From the NCBI RefSeq assembly GCF_000389965.1, contig NC_021191.1, forward strand, positions 3,287,501-3,351,500: a stretch of 64,000 nt of DNA. Direction: 5' to 3'. Below the pieces are notes generated by a model that was not told the origin of the DNA, did not search any database, and saw nothing but the letters and a program-made list of their open reading frames with translations. How positions within the stretch are numbered: the stretch's first letter is position 1; the number at the start of each line of letters is the position of its first letter. Positions 36,106 through 44,215 of this stretch are shown here, piece after piece. The position numbers were made by a program, and so were the translations under genes. This DNA comes from Actinoplanes sp. N902-109. GTDB lineage: Bacteria; Actinomycetota; Actinomycetes; Mycobacteriales; Micromonosporaceae.

Positions 36106-36978
36106 GTGTACCTGGGCATCGACATCGGCGGCACCAAGGTTGCGCTGCGTGCCGAGCTGGACGACGAAACGGTGCGGGAGTCGGTGTTCCGGTGGGGCGG
36201 GACCGCCGACGACGTCCGCGAGCTGCGGCGCCACGTCGGCGTTTTCCTGGCCGGTGGCCCGGTGCCACGCGGCGTCGGCGTCGCCCTGCCGGCCACGGTG
36301 GACGAAGCCGGCAGGGTGACCGCGTGGCCCAACCGGCCGTCCTGGACCGGCGTGCGGGTGCGCTCGCTGTTCGCCTCGCTGCTCCCGATGACCCGCACCC
36401 GTTTCGGCGACGACGGTGATCTGGCCGCTGTGGCGGAGGCGACGGCAGCGGGCGTGCGGCACGCGGTGTACGTCGGCGTGGGCACCGGGATCGGTGGGGG
36501 CATCGTGCTCGACGGCCGGTCCTGCCCGGGGCCGGGCCGCGGGTCGTGCGAGCTGGGGCACATCGTGGTGGACCGCTCCGGGCCGGTGTGCGGGTGCGGG
36601 CGGCGCGGGTGCCTGCAAGCGGTGGCCTCCGGCCCGGCGGTGTTGCGCTCCGCCGGGCGCCGGCGGGGAGCCGCGGTGACGTACGAGGAGCTGGTGCGGG
36701 GAGCGGCCGCCGGCGCCGGGTGGGCGTGCGGTGCCCTCGACGACGCGGCCGCCGCGCTGGCCACGGCGCTGATCGGGGTGGCCGAGCTGGTCCGGCCGGA
36801 TCGGCTCCTGGTCGGTGGCGGCTTCGCCGCGGGCCTGCCGGGCTTTGCCGGCCTGATCGCCGGGCGGGTGGCCCGGCTGGGCCGGCCCGGGCACCCGGCT
36901 CCGCCCGTCCAGCCGGCGGCGTTGGGCGGTCTTTCGTCGCTGTACGGCGCCGTGCTGGCCGCCAAGAACCTGGCCTGA
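36106..36978 (+). CDS. ROK-family sugar kinase, probable kanosamine kinase of AHBA supply (RifN-like)
   Basis: 290 residues. N-terminal phosphate loop GIDIGGTK, second glycine-rich segment GVGTGIGGG, glucokinase-type ELGH motif and the ROK zinc-binding motif CGCGRRGC are all present. In ansamycin clusters a ROK kinase phosphorylates kanosamine at C-6, a step toward aminoshikimate and AHBA. Other ROK proteins are glucokinases or repressors; there is no N-terminal helix-turn-helix here, so a repressor is excluded. Placement 9 bases after the monooxygenase, in the same operon as a RifF-type amide synthase, supports the AHBA role. GTG start after a GAGGGG site. The remaining AHBA genes are not in this window. 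Confidence 0.85.
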   Translation: MYLGIDIGGTKVALRAELDDETVRESVFRWGGTADDVRELRRHVGVFLAGGPVPRGVGVALPATVDEAGRVTAWPNRPSWTGVRVRSLFASLLPMTRTRFGDDGDLAAVAEATAAGVRHAVYVGVGTGIGGGIVLDGRSCPGPGRGSCELGHIVVDRSGPVCGCGRRGCLQAVASGPAVLRSAGRRRGAAVTYEELVRGAAAGAGWACGALDDAAAALATALIGVAELVRPDRLLVGGGFAAGLPGFAGLIAGRVARLGRPGHPAPPVQPAALGGLSSLYGAVLAAKNLA

Positions 36979-36985
36979 GCTCATA

Positions 36986-37023
36986 CCGGGCCGCCCGGGC
37001 GGACATCCGCCCGGGCGGCCCGG
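36986..37023. terminator. Strong bidirectional hairpin terminator
   Basis: A perfect 17-bp inverted repeat (36986-37002 with 37007-37023) with a 4-base loop ACAT lies between the convergent ROK kinase and P450 genes. It has no T-run, which is usual in high-GC actinomycetes, and can stop transcription from both sides. Confidence 0.85.
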
Positions 37024-37027
37024 TCGC

Positions 37028-38206
37028 TCACGCGGTGGGGGTGAACCGCACCGGCAGCTCGGCCAGGGAGCGCAGGAACGGGTTCGGGGTGCGGTTCGCG
37101 TCGCCGGCCAGCTCGATGTCCGGGAACCGGCGGAACAGCGTGGTGATGGAGATCTGCGCCTCCATCCGGGCCAGCGGTGCTCCCAGGCAGTAGTGGACCC
37201 CGTGCCCGAACTGGACGTGCATGGCGGAGTCGCGCTGGAGGTCCAGCTCGGTGCCGTCGACGTAGCGGTCCGGATCGGTGTTGGCCGCCTCGAGGTCGAG
37301 CAGGACCTGGTCGCCGGGGTGCATCTCGGCGTCGCCGAGGGTGAGGTCCACATTGACGAAGCGCACGTTGAACAGGCCGGGGCCGTCATGGCGCAGCAGC
37401 TCGTCCACGCCCCGGGCGGTGATCTCCGGTTGCTTGCGCAGCTCGGCGGCCAGTTCCGGCCGGGACAGCAACGCGTGCACGGCGTTGCCGATGAAGCCGC
37501 TGGTCAGCTCGTAACCGGCGATCATCACCAGGCGGCTGGCCGCGACGAGTTCGCGCCGGCTCAACTGGTCCTCGTCGTTGGCCGCGATCAGGTCACTGAT
37601 CAGGTCGTTGCCGGGGTGGCGGCGCTTCTGGTCGGTGAGGTCCGCGAGGTAGTCCCACAGCTCGCCGGCGGCTGCGCCGGCCGCCGCGATCGCGGTCTCG
37701 TCGAAGCCGGCTGCCAGCATGGCCTGGGCCTGCCGGTGGATCTGCTCCCGGTCGGCGACCGGGACGCCCAGCAGCTCGCAGATCATCAGCATCGGTTGCG
37801 GCACGGTGAGGGTCCGCACCAAGTCGGCCCGGCCGTCGGCGGCGATCCCGTCGAGCAGCTCGTCGGTGATCTCCTGGACCCGCGGCCGCAACTGGTCCAC
37901 CCGCCGCATGGTGAAGACCTTGGCGAGCGGCCGGCGCAGCCGGGTGTGTTCCGGCGGATCGCTGGCCGACACGGTGTCGGCGAACAGCCCGCTCAGCGGC
38001 AGCTCCTGGCCGTGTCGGGCGGCGAACGCCGCGGCCGGGCTCAGCGCCGGGCTGGCCAGACATTCCTTGACCTCGTCATAGCGCGACACCAGCCACACGG
38101 GCATCCCGTTCAGGCTGACCCGCCGCGGTGGGGCGTGGCGCCGCCGTTCTGCGGCAATCGACTGCGGATCGAAGACCGGGAAATGGTCACTCTGTAGCTC
38201 GGTCAC
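37028..38206 (-). CDS. Cytochrome P450 (class I bacterial type), probable ansamycin tailoring enzyme
   Basis: About 392 residues from the GTG at 38206 (VTELQSDHFPVFDP), the usual bacterial CYP length; the frame is open to 38326 but the extra residues look unlike a P450. Heme-binding FGHGVHYCLG, the ExxR motif in VDELLRH and the C-helix region HTRLRRPL are clear. The I-helix reads AGYELTSG: the conserved Thr after the acidic residue is Leu, shifted by one relative to the usual AGHETT. That may alter proton delivery. It is convergent with the post-PKS operon and divergent from the LAL regulator. The most likely role is oxidation of the macrolactam, but the site cannot be told from sequence. Soluble; needs external ferredoxin, none seen here. 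Confidence 0.9.
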   Translation of the reverse strand: MTELQSDHFPVFDPQSIAAERRRHAPPRRVSLNGMPVWLVSRYDEVKECLASPALSPAAAFAARHGQELPLSGLFADTVSASDPPEHTRLRRPLAKVFTMRRVDQLRPRVQEITDELLDGIAADGRADLVRTLTVPQPMLMICELLGVPVADREQIHRQAQAMLAAGFDETAIAAAGAAAGELWDYLADLTDQKRRHPGNDLISDLIAANDEDQLSRRELVAASRLVMIAGYELTSGFIGNAVHALLSRPELAAELRKQPEITARGVDELLRHDGPGLFNVRFVNVDLTLGDAEMHPGDQVLLDLEAANTDPDRYVDGTELDLQRDSAMHVQFGHGVHYCLGAPLARMEAQISITTLFRRFPDIELAGDANRTPNPFLRSLAELPVRFTPTA

Positions 38207-38683
38207 CGCGACACGGTAACCCGGTGTTTGGCCTGATCGTGGTGCTGGAACACATTTAGGGGGGTTCTCCCGTGCCCGTAGGGGGGTTGTTTCGAGACGG
38301 TTTCCGATATCGTGACGAATAGTCATTCACGCATTGCTGACATAGGCGTCACTCAACAATTCTCACAACAGCAATCCACCATTACCGGGACGGTCCGGCG
38401 GCTTCGGCTGCCGCCTGATCGCGGTGGGCGCGGCGTCCGCGGTTGACGCGCCGCGCCGCTGCGGTGTGTCCGGACGGTGGCGAAACGGGCAAACCGCCGT
38501 AAGTTGAAGGTTGAACGATACCGAATCAGCAAACGTGCTGGTCAGCGTGGACTTATGCCGGTTTTGCGTGATGCTTGACACATTGAGGAAGATCGCTAAA
38601 GGGCTAGTTTTGGTACAAAGCCGTTGCGGGCGCTGGGCGCGGGGGACATGCGCGCCCGGTGGGGTGTGGGAGGCGCGACGTAT
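38207..38683. promoter_or_regulatory. Divergent control region between P450 and LAL regulator
   Basis: About 480 bases without a convincing gene and clearly more A/T-rich than the surroundings, especially 38280-38350 and 38490-38620. It holds two identical TAGGGGGGTT direct repeats (38257-38288) and a TTGACA at 38575-38580 that could be a -35 box for the LAL gene, with a weak TAAAGG 16 bases on. Start sites on either side are uncertain, so the region may be somewhat shorter. Confidence 0.5.
38257..38288 (+). repeat. Two 10-bp direct repeats, operator candidate
   Basis: TAGGGGGGTT occurs at 38257-38266 and again at 38279-38288, 22 bp apart, that is two helical turns, so both copies face the same side of the DNA. 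The first continues into TCTCCC, giving a GGGGGGTTCTCCC element. Binding by the adjacent LAL regulator is inferred, not shown. Confidence 0.6.
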
Positions 38684-41500
38684 ATGGACGTGGTTGAGCA
38701 AGGGCGTGACCAGCCAAATCCGGTTGCGACGGGCCCGTCGGCCGACGGATCCATCGACAATTGCGAGCGCACCGACGAGCTCGTCGAGCGCGAGAAAGCT
38801 CTGTCCGTCCTCCAGCAAGCTTTGCGCCGCTCAAATGGCGGCCGGGCGCGGACGGTCCTCGTGCAGGGTGCCACCGGAACGGGCAAGAGCGCGCTGGTCT
38901 GGCGTTTCCTGGAGAAGGCGGAGTCAACCGGGGTCCTGGCATTCGGGGTGCACATCTCGCCCGGCGAGAGCTCGCTGGCCCCGGAGACCCTGCGGAGCAT
39001 GTTCGGCAACCCGGCGGCGCCGTACGGCTTCCGCCTCCTGGTCGACAGTCGGCTCGCCGCGCCGGGCACCGGCACCGGCCGGCCCACCGGCGCGGAGCTC
39101 ATCGGGCGGCTGCGCGACATCGCAGCCGACCTGGTCGACCTGGCCGAGTCCGTCCCGCTGCTGCTGGTCATCGACGACATCCACCACCTGGACACCGAGT
39201 CGCTGGACGCCCTGCTGCACCTGCTGCCCACGGCCAGCGCGAGCCGGATCCTCGTGGTGCTGACCGCCGACGAGGAGTGGCACCCGTTGCGCTGGCACAT
39301 GCCGACCGGCCTGCTGATGCGGCCCAACCTGCGACGGGTGGCCCTCAACAATCTCAGCCCGAGGGGCGTACGTCAGGTCGTGGCCGGTCGGCTCGGGGCC
39401 GCCGCCGACACCCTGACGGCCGACCTCATCGCGCTCAGCGCCGGGAATCCGCTGGTGCTCGGGCATCTGCTGCGCGCACACGAGACCACCGGAGACGGCT
39501 ATCCGCAGGGCTACGGACAGGCGCTCGTGGAGTGCCTGCACCGCTGTCCACCGGAGACGGTCGAGGTGGTGCGGGCGATGGCCGTGCTGGGCGACCAGGC
39601 CAGCCCCGAGCGGGTGGCCGGGCTCGCCGGCGTGGCCATTGACGGCGCCCTGGTGGGTCTGCAGTCGCTCACCACCGCCGGCCTGCTCGACCTGCGCGGG
39701 TTCCGGCACCCCTCCGGGATCGGCGCCATCCTCGGCGACATGCCCGCTGAGGCGCGGGCGGTGCAGCACCGGCGGGCGGCGCTGCTGCTGCACGACGAGG
39801 GGGAGTCGGCTCTCGACGTTGCCCGGCACCTGGTCCAGGCGGACGAGCAGCAGCTGCCGTGGGTCAACGATCTCCTGCTCGACGCGGCGAACGAGGCCCT
39901 GACGCTCAACGAGGTGCAGCTGGCTGTGGAGTGCGTACGCCTGGCCCGCCGCGCCCAGAGCGACCCGGCAGCCCGCGCCGCCGTCGATGTCTGGCTCAGC
40001 CGGCTGGAGTGGCAGTTGAAACCGCTGGCTGCCGGGCGGCACATGCAGCGTCAGCTCGAGGACGGTGCGACCGGTGGGCTGAGCCATCGCGACACACTCG
40101 ACCTGGTGTGGCGCAAGGCCTGGTTCGGGCAGGTCGATCAGATCGAGCCGCTGCTGGCCACGGTCGGCCGGGCAAACGACGGGGCCGACCTCACCGATCT
40201 CCTGTCCTGGCTGAGCTTCACCTTCCCGGCCCGCCGGTTCCACCAGCGGATGACGGTGCCGCCGGAGCCGGCTCCCACCGACGAGCCGTGGCTGCACTCC
40301 GCCGCCGGCCTGGCGAGGTGGCTGACCGACGGGGCCACCGACCACGGCGTGACGGACGCCGAGCTGGTGCTCCAGTCGTTCGCGCTCGACCGGGACTCGC
40401 TGTGGAGCGGGGAGACCGCCGCGCTGGCCCTGCTCACGCTGGTGTACGCCGATCACCTCGACGCCGCCATCGCCCATGCCGACCGGCTGCTGGCCGAGGC
40501 ACGCGACGCCGGGATGACGGCCTGGCACGCACTGTTCACCGCCGTCCGCGCCGAGGCCCTCTTCCGCCGGGGTGACCTGCCCGGTGCGTTCGCCCAGGCC
40601 CTCGCCGCGCTGGGCGAGATCCCGGCGGAGGGCTGGGGGGCTGTGGTCGGGCTGCCGCTGGGCTGCGCGATCCACGCGGCCGTCCGGATGGGCGACCGGG
40701 CCACCGCGAAACGACTGGTCAGCCGGAGCCTGCCCGAGATCGCGCTGCGCACCCGCTACGGGTTGCACTACCTGCATGCCCGGGGCCACTACCGGCTGGC
40801 CCTCGGGCTGCCGCAGCCCGCCCTGGCCGACTTCCTGGCCTGCGGCAACCTCACCGAGGGCTGGGGTGCCCACGGCGTCGCGGTGGTGCCGTGGCGGACG
40901 AGCGCGGCCGAGGCGTGGTCGGCGGCGGGCAGCCCGGACCAGGCCCGGCGGATGCTGCGTGACCAGCTGGCGGTGCTGCCGCCCGGCAGCGGCCGGGCCC
41001 GGGGCCAGGCCCTGCGGGTGCTGGCCTGCGTCAGCCGGGAGAGCCGGCGCCCCCAGCTGCTCACCGACGCCGTCGACCTGCTCAAGACGTGCGGCGACAA
41101 GTACGAGCTGGCGCGGGCCCTGACCGACCTCAGCGTCGCCTTCCGGCAGGCCGGGGATCAGCGCAAGGGCCGCCGCACCGCCCGCCGCGCCGTCCACTTC
41201 GCCATGGCCGCCGGCGCCGAGCCGCTGGCGAGCGAGGCTGCGCCGTACGAGCACGACACCGACACGATCGTGCCGCCCCGCGCCGAGACCGGAAAGCTGG
41301 CTCTGCTGACCGATCAGGAGCTCCGGGTGACCGCGCTGGCGGTGGACGGCGACACCAACCATGAGATCGCTGCGAAGCTCCACATAACACCCAGTACTGT
41401 CGAACAGCACCTCACCCGGGTCTTCCGGAAGCTCAGCATCAAGAGCCGGGACGAGTTGCCCCATCAGCTCGGCATCTGGCAGCCCCATGGCGCAGCCTGA
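38684..41500 (+). CDS. Large ATP-binding LuxR-family (LAL) transcriptional regulator, probable cluster activator
   Basis: 938 residues from the ATG at 38684, which follows GGGAGG (38668-38673); the frame is open from a TTG at 38624 and an ATG at 38648. An N-terminal AAA/NACHT-like ATPase has Walker A GATGTGKSA and Walker B LLLVIDDIHHLD. A long helical middle part follows. The C-terminus is a LuxR helix-turn-helix (LLTDQELRVTALAVDG through STVEQHLTRVFRKL). LAL proteins are typical pathway-specific activators of macrolide and ansamycin clusters. The gene is divergent from the P450 and sits at the edge of the cluster. A strongly A/T-rich promoter region lies upstream. Confidence 0.9.
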   Translation: MDVVEQGRDQPNPVATGPSADGSIDNCERTDELVEREKALSVLQQALRRSNGGRARTVLVQGATGTGKSALVWRFLEKAESTGVLAFGVHISPGESSLAPETLRSMFGNPAAPYGFRLLVDSRLAAPGTGTGRPTGAELIGRLRDIAADLVDLAESVPLLLVIDDIHHLDTESLDALLHLLPTASASRILVVLTADEEWHPLRWHMPTGLLMRPNLRRVALNNLSPRGVRQVVAGRLGAAADTLTADLIALSAGNPLVLGHLLRAHETTGDGYPQGYGQALVECLHRCPPETVEVVRAMAVLGDQASPERVAGLAGVAIDGALVGLQSLTTAGLLDLRGFRHPSGIGAILGDMPAEARAVQHRRAALLLHDEGESALDVARHLVQADEQQLPWVNDLLLDAANEALTLNEVQLAVECVRLARRAQSDPAARAAVDVWLSRLEWQLKPLAAGRHMQRQLEDGATGGLSHRDTLDLVWRKAWFGQVDQIEPLLATVGRANDGADLTDLLSWLSFTFPARRFHQRMTVPPEPAPTDEPWLHSAAGLARWLTDGATDHGVTDAELVLQSFALDRDSLWSGETAALALLTLVYADHLDAAIAHADRLLAEARDAGMTAWHALFTAVRAEALFRRGDLPGAFAQALAALGEIPAEGWGAVVGLPLGCAIHAAVRMGDRATAKRLVSRSLPEIALRTRYGLHYLHARGHYRLALGLPQPALADFLACGNLTEGWGAHGVAVVPWRTSAAEAWSAAGSPDQARRMLRDQLAVLPPGSGRARGQALRVLACVSRESRRPQLLTDAVDLLKTCGDKYELARALTDLSVAFRQAGDQRKGRRTARRAVHFAMAAGAEPLASEAAPYEHDTDTIVPPRAETGKLALLTDQELRVTALAVDGDTNHEIAAKLHITPSTVEQHLTRVFRKLSIKSRDELPHQLGIWQPHGAA

Positions 41501-41530
41501 CCGACACCATCCAGAGGAGACAGAGCCACC

Positions 41531-42160
41531 GTGACCGAAACCGTCGGGACCCCCGCAGCGACCGCAGAGCTGTACGACCTTTCCGCTGAGGGGCGCCAGC
41601 TGCTGTTCAGCGAGGCCAAGACCGGATACAGCTTCGGCCCCGAGCCGGTGTCCGACGAGCGGCTCCGGGCCGTCTACGAGCTGTTCAAGTGGGCGCCCAC
41701 GTCGGCCAACATCAACCCGATGCGAGTGCTGTACGTCCGCACCCCGGAAGCCCGCGAGCGGCTGCTCACCTGTGTCCGGCCGCCCAACCGGGCGCAGACG
41801 GCGACCGCCCCGGTGACCGCCGTGCTCGCCTGGGACACCCAGTACCCGGAGTACGTGCCGGAGCTGGCACCGTCCAACCCGAACTTCCGGGCGATGCTCG
41901 AGAGCAACGACGAGCTGCGCACCCGCGAGGGCATCTTCAACGCCAACGTGCAGGCCGGTTACTTCATCCTCGCGGTGCGGGCCACCGGTCTGATCGCCGG
42001 TCCGATGGGCGGCTTCGACCGCGACGCCACCGACAAGGAGTTCTTCGGCGACGGCCGGTGGCGCTCGATCCTGCTGGTCAACATCGGCTACCCGGCCCAG
42101 GACGCCTTCCGCGAGCGGCTGCCCCGGCCGGCCTGGGAGCAGGCGGTGCACCTGATCTGA
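41531..42160 (+). CDS. Nitroreductase-family flavoprotein (RutE/HadB-like)
   Basis: 209 residues, the length of the RutE subfamily. Family motifs: WAPTSANINPMRVLYV near residue 55 (FMN phosphate site) and GYFILAVRATGLIAGPMGGFDRD near 145-165. RutE proteins reduce malonic semialdehyde or related aldehydes with FMN and NAD(P)H; homologues also reduce quinones and nitro groups. It follows the LAL regulator by 30 bases with a GAGGAG ribosome site, same strand, so it may be co-transcribed. A role in quinone or enone reduction of the ansamycin is possible but only inferred from location; it could also be an unrelated housekeeping enzyme. Confidence 0.85.
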   Translation: MTETVGTPAATAELYDLSAEGRQLLFSEAKTGYSFGPEPVSDERLRAVYELFKWAPTSANINPMRVLYVRTPEARERLLTCVRPPNRAQTATAPVTAVLAWDTQYPEYVPELAPSNPNFRAMLESNDELRTREGIFNANVQAGYFILAVRATGLIAGPMGGFDRDATDKEFFGDGRWRSILLVNIGYPAQDAFRERLPRPAWEQAVHLI

Positions 42161-42179
42161 GCCGCTGACCGCGGGGGAT

Positions 42180-42216
42180 CGGCCGGGCCACGGCGCCGAG
42201 CGGCACGGCCCGGCCG
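42180..42216. terminator. Hairpin terminator after the nitroreductase gene
   Basis: A 10-bp perfect inverted repeat (42180-42189 with 42207-42216, CGGCCGGGCC type) with a 17-base loop lies 20 bases after the nitroreductase stop, between convergent genes. Confidence 0.55.
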
Positions 42217-42309
42217 GCGCCGGCTCGCCACCGTCGGGAGCCGGCTACCGGACGGCCGCGGGGCGATGACGGACCGGACACCGCCGGTCGCGGCGTCCGG
42301 CCGGGCAGC

Positions 42310-43266
42310 TCAGGGAACAAGCAGCAGCTTGCCGGTGGTGGCGCGCGATTCGATGGCGGCGTGGGCCTGCGCCGCGTCGGCAAGGCGATAGCGGGCGCCG
42401 ATGCGTACGGTCAGATCGCCCCTCTCCACCAGTCCGAACAGCTCGGAGGTGTGGGCGGCCAGGGTCTCCGGGGTCTCGATGTGGTGGTCGGTCGCCGGGT
42501 AGGTGATGCTGATGCTGCGCGGGATCTCGTCGAGCCGGAGGTTCGGCGGCTCCCCGATCAGCGGGCCGTAGTACACCATCGTGCCGTGCGTGCGCAGCAC
42601 CGACATGGAGGCGTCGAAAGTGGTGGCGCCCGCGCCGTCGTAGACCACGTGCACGCCCTTGCCGCCGGTGATCTCCCGCACTGGATCGGCGAACGCGCCC
42701 GCGGTGGAGATCAGCACGTGATCGGCGCCGGCTTCGGTGGCCAGGGCGGCCTTCTCCGGCCGGGACACCAGCCCGATCACGGTGCCGCCGCGTGCTTTGA
42801 TCATCTGGGTGAGCATCAGGCCGACGCCACCGGCCGCGGCGTGCACGACAGCGATGTCGCCCGGGCGTACGGGATGGGAAACGGTAGTGAAGTGGTGGGC
42901 GGTCAAGCCCTGCACGTAGACGGCCGCCGCGGTCTCGTCGTCGATGGAGTCGGGCACCCGGACGGCCTGATCGGCCGGGAGCACGATCTGCTCGGCGTAG
43001 GAACCGTGCGTCGGTAGGTACAGCCACGCGACCCGCTCGCCGGGCGTCGGGGTCACCACCCCCGCGCCGATGTCCGACACCACGCCGACGCCCTCGAAGC
43101 CAGGCACCTCGACCAGGGCGTTCTTCCGTACGGCGGTGTCGAAGAAGTTCACGCCCGCCACGCGGATGTCCACCAGGATCTCACCCGGGCCGGGGTGGCG
43201 GGCGGGTCGCTCGCGCAGCTGCAGCACCTCAGGACCACCGGGCTTGTCGATCACGATTGCCTTCAT
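42310..43266 (-). CDS. Zinc-free MDR oxidoreductase (NADPH:quinone reductase type)
   Basis: 318 residues from ATG 43266 (MKAIVIDKPGGPEVLQL), the standard start of this family; the frame stays open upstream through the TetR promoter and start. Motifs: GVNFFDTAVRKN, GFEGVGVV and the NADPH loop AAAGGVGLM. No zinc-binding cysteines, so quinone oxidoreductase/crotonase-like MDR rather than alcohol dehydrogenase. The gene is divergent from a TetR regulator with a palindrome between them, so it is probably repressed by that protein and induced by a quinone-like or electrophilic ligand. Possibly protects against the naphthoquinone-type product, but that is speculation. Confidence 0.9.
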   Translation of the reverse strand: MKAIVIDKPGGPEVLQLRERPARHPGPGEILVDIRVAGVNFFDTAVRKNALVEVPGFEGVGVVSDIGAGVVTPTPGERVAWLYLPTHGSYAEQIVLPADQAVRVPDSIDDETAAAVYVQGLTAHHFTTVSHPVRPGDIAVVHAAAGGVGLMLTQMIKARGGTVIGLVSRPEKAALATEAGADHVLISTAGAFADPVREITGGKGVHVVYDGAGATTFDASMSVLRTHGTMVYYGPLIGEPPNLRLDEIPRSISITYPATDHHIETPETLAAHTSELFGLVERGDLTVRIGARYRLADAAQAHAAIESRATTGKLLLVP

Positions 43267-43290
43267 GGCGGCCAACCTATGAACCACGAA

Positions 43291-43308
43291 TTGTACCTGC
43301 AAGTACAG
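43291..43308. promoter_or_regulatory. Operator-like palindrome between MDR and TetR genes
   Basis: TTGTACCTGCAAGTACAG is symmetric at 14 of 18 positions around TGCA, with TGTAC/GTACA arms. It lies in the 49-base gap between the divergent oxidoreductase and TetR starts and is the obvious binding site for the TetR protein. Confidence 0.7.
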
Positions 43309-43315
43309 TTCTGGC

Positions 43316-43897
43316 GTGACCACGAAGAAGGGCGCTGCCACCCGCCTGCGGATCATCGAAGCCGCCGCGGAGGAGATCCGTGAGCGCGGCGCGAACGCCA
43401 TCACGCTCGACGACGTCGGCCGTCGCAGCCACACCGGCAAGAGCCAGCTGTTCCACTACTTCCCGGACGGCCGTGAGCAGCTGCTGCTCGCCGTCGCCGA
43501 GCTCGAGGCCGCGAACGTGTTCGACGGTCAGCAGCCCTATCTCGGCCAGCTCACCTCCCGAGCGAGCTGGGAAGCCTGGCGGGACCTGGTCGTCGGGCAG
43601 TACCGCGACCAGGGCAGGTACTGCCCGCTGGGCGTGCTCATCGCCGACGTCGGGCGGCACAGCCCCGCGGCCCAGGCGGTCACCGCGCAGCTGATCCGGC
43701 GCTGGCAGGAATGCGTCCGCGCCGGCATCGTGGCCACCCAGGCCGCGGGCGAGGCGAACCCGGCCCTCGACCCCGACCGCACCGCCGCTGCCCTGATCGC
43801 CGCCATCCAGGGCGGCGTCAGCGTCCTGATCTCCACCGGCTCGGCCGACCACCTCGAGGCCGGCCTCGACCTGTGCCTCGACCACCTCCTGTCCTGA
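43316..43897 (+). CDS. TetR/AcrR-family repressor
   Basis: 193 residues, GTG start. The N-terminal helix-turn-helix (residues 8-55: RLRIIEAAAEEIRERG, ITLDDVGRRSHTGKSQLFHYF) is typical of TetR proteins; the C-terminal ligand domain contains a small TetR_C-like segment with LGVLIADVGRH and a GGVSVLISTGSADHLEAGLDL end seen in several quinone- or electrophile-responsive members. It is divergent from the quinone reductase gene and separated by a palindromic operator, so autoregulation and control of the reductase are expected. Link to the ansamycin cluster is unproven. Confidence 0.88.
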   Translation: MTTKKGAATRLRIIEAAAEEIRERGANAITLDDVGRRSHTGKSQLFHYFPDGREQLLLAVAELEAANVFDGQQPYLGQLTSRASWEAWRDLVVGQYRDQGRYCPLGVLIADVGRHSPAAQAVTAQLIRRWQECVRAGIVATQAAGEANPALDPDRTAAALIAAIQGGVSVLISTGSADHLEAGLDLCLDHLLS

Positions 43898-44215
43898 TCA
43901 TCGGTCTGCTGGCAGCGGGCGCGTGTCTGTAGCCCCGGCAGCTTGGTTCGTGGCGAGGCAGGTGTGTGGTGCAGGCCGCGAAGCACCGGGACGAAGCACT
44001 GCGTGCCGTACGCCGCCTGCGGGATTCCTCCGGACAGCAAGAAGGGGGCTGCTGGCGCGGCGTACGTTCCCCGGGTTTTGCGGTGCATTGGCCGCCGCCG
44101 TCCTGATGATCTCGAAGATTTCGATGCGTTGTAGCCTGGCCGGTAAAGGACGGCTTCCGACCGGCCCACCGGGGGTCCTGTGATCAACGCGGTCCGGACG
44201 GGGAGGATGCACGTC
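43898..44215. promoter_or_regulatory. Region upstream of the SARP-GH16 gene
   Basis: About 320 bases with no supportable gene. It contains a short palindrome TCGAAGATTTCGA (44112-44124; 5-bp arms, 3-bp spacer) about 90 bases before the preferred SARP start. SARP binding sites often contain TCGA-type repeats, so autoregulation is possible. Nothing else recognised. Confidence 0.4.

Noticed and set aside
37193..38197. Plus-strand frame of 334 codons opposite the P450
   Set aside because: No family motif; the minus strand has heme-binding and ExxR motifs of a P450.
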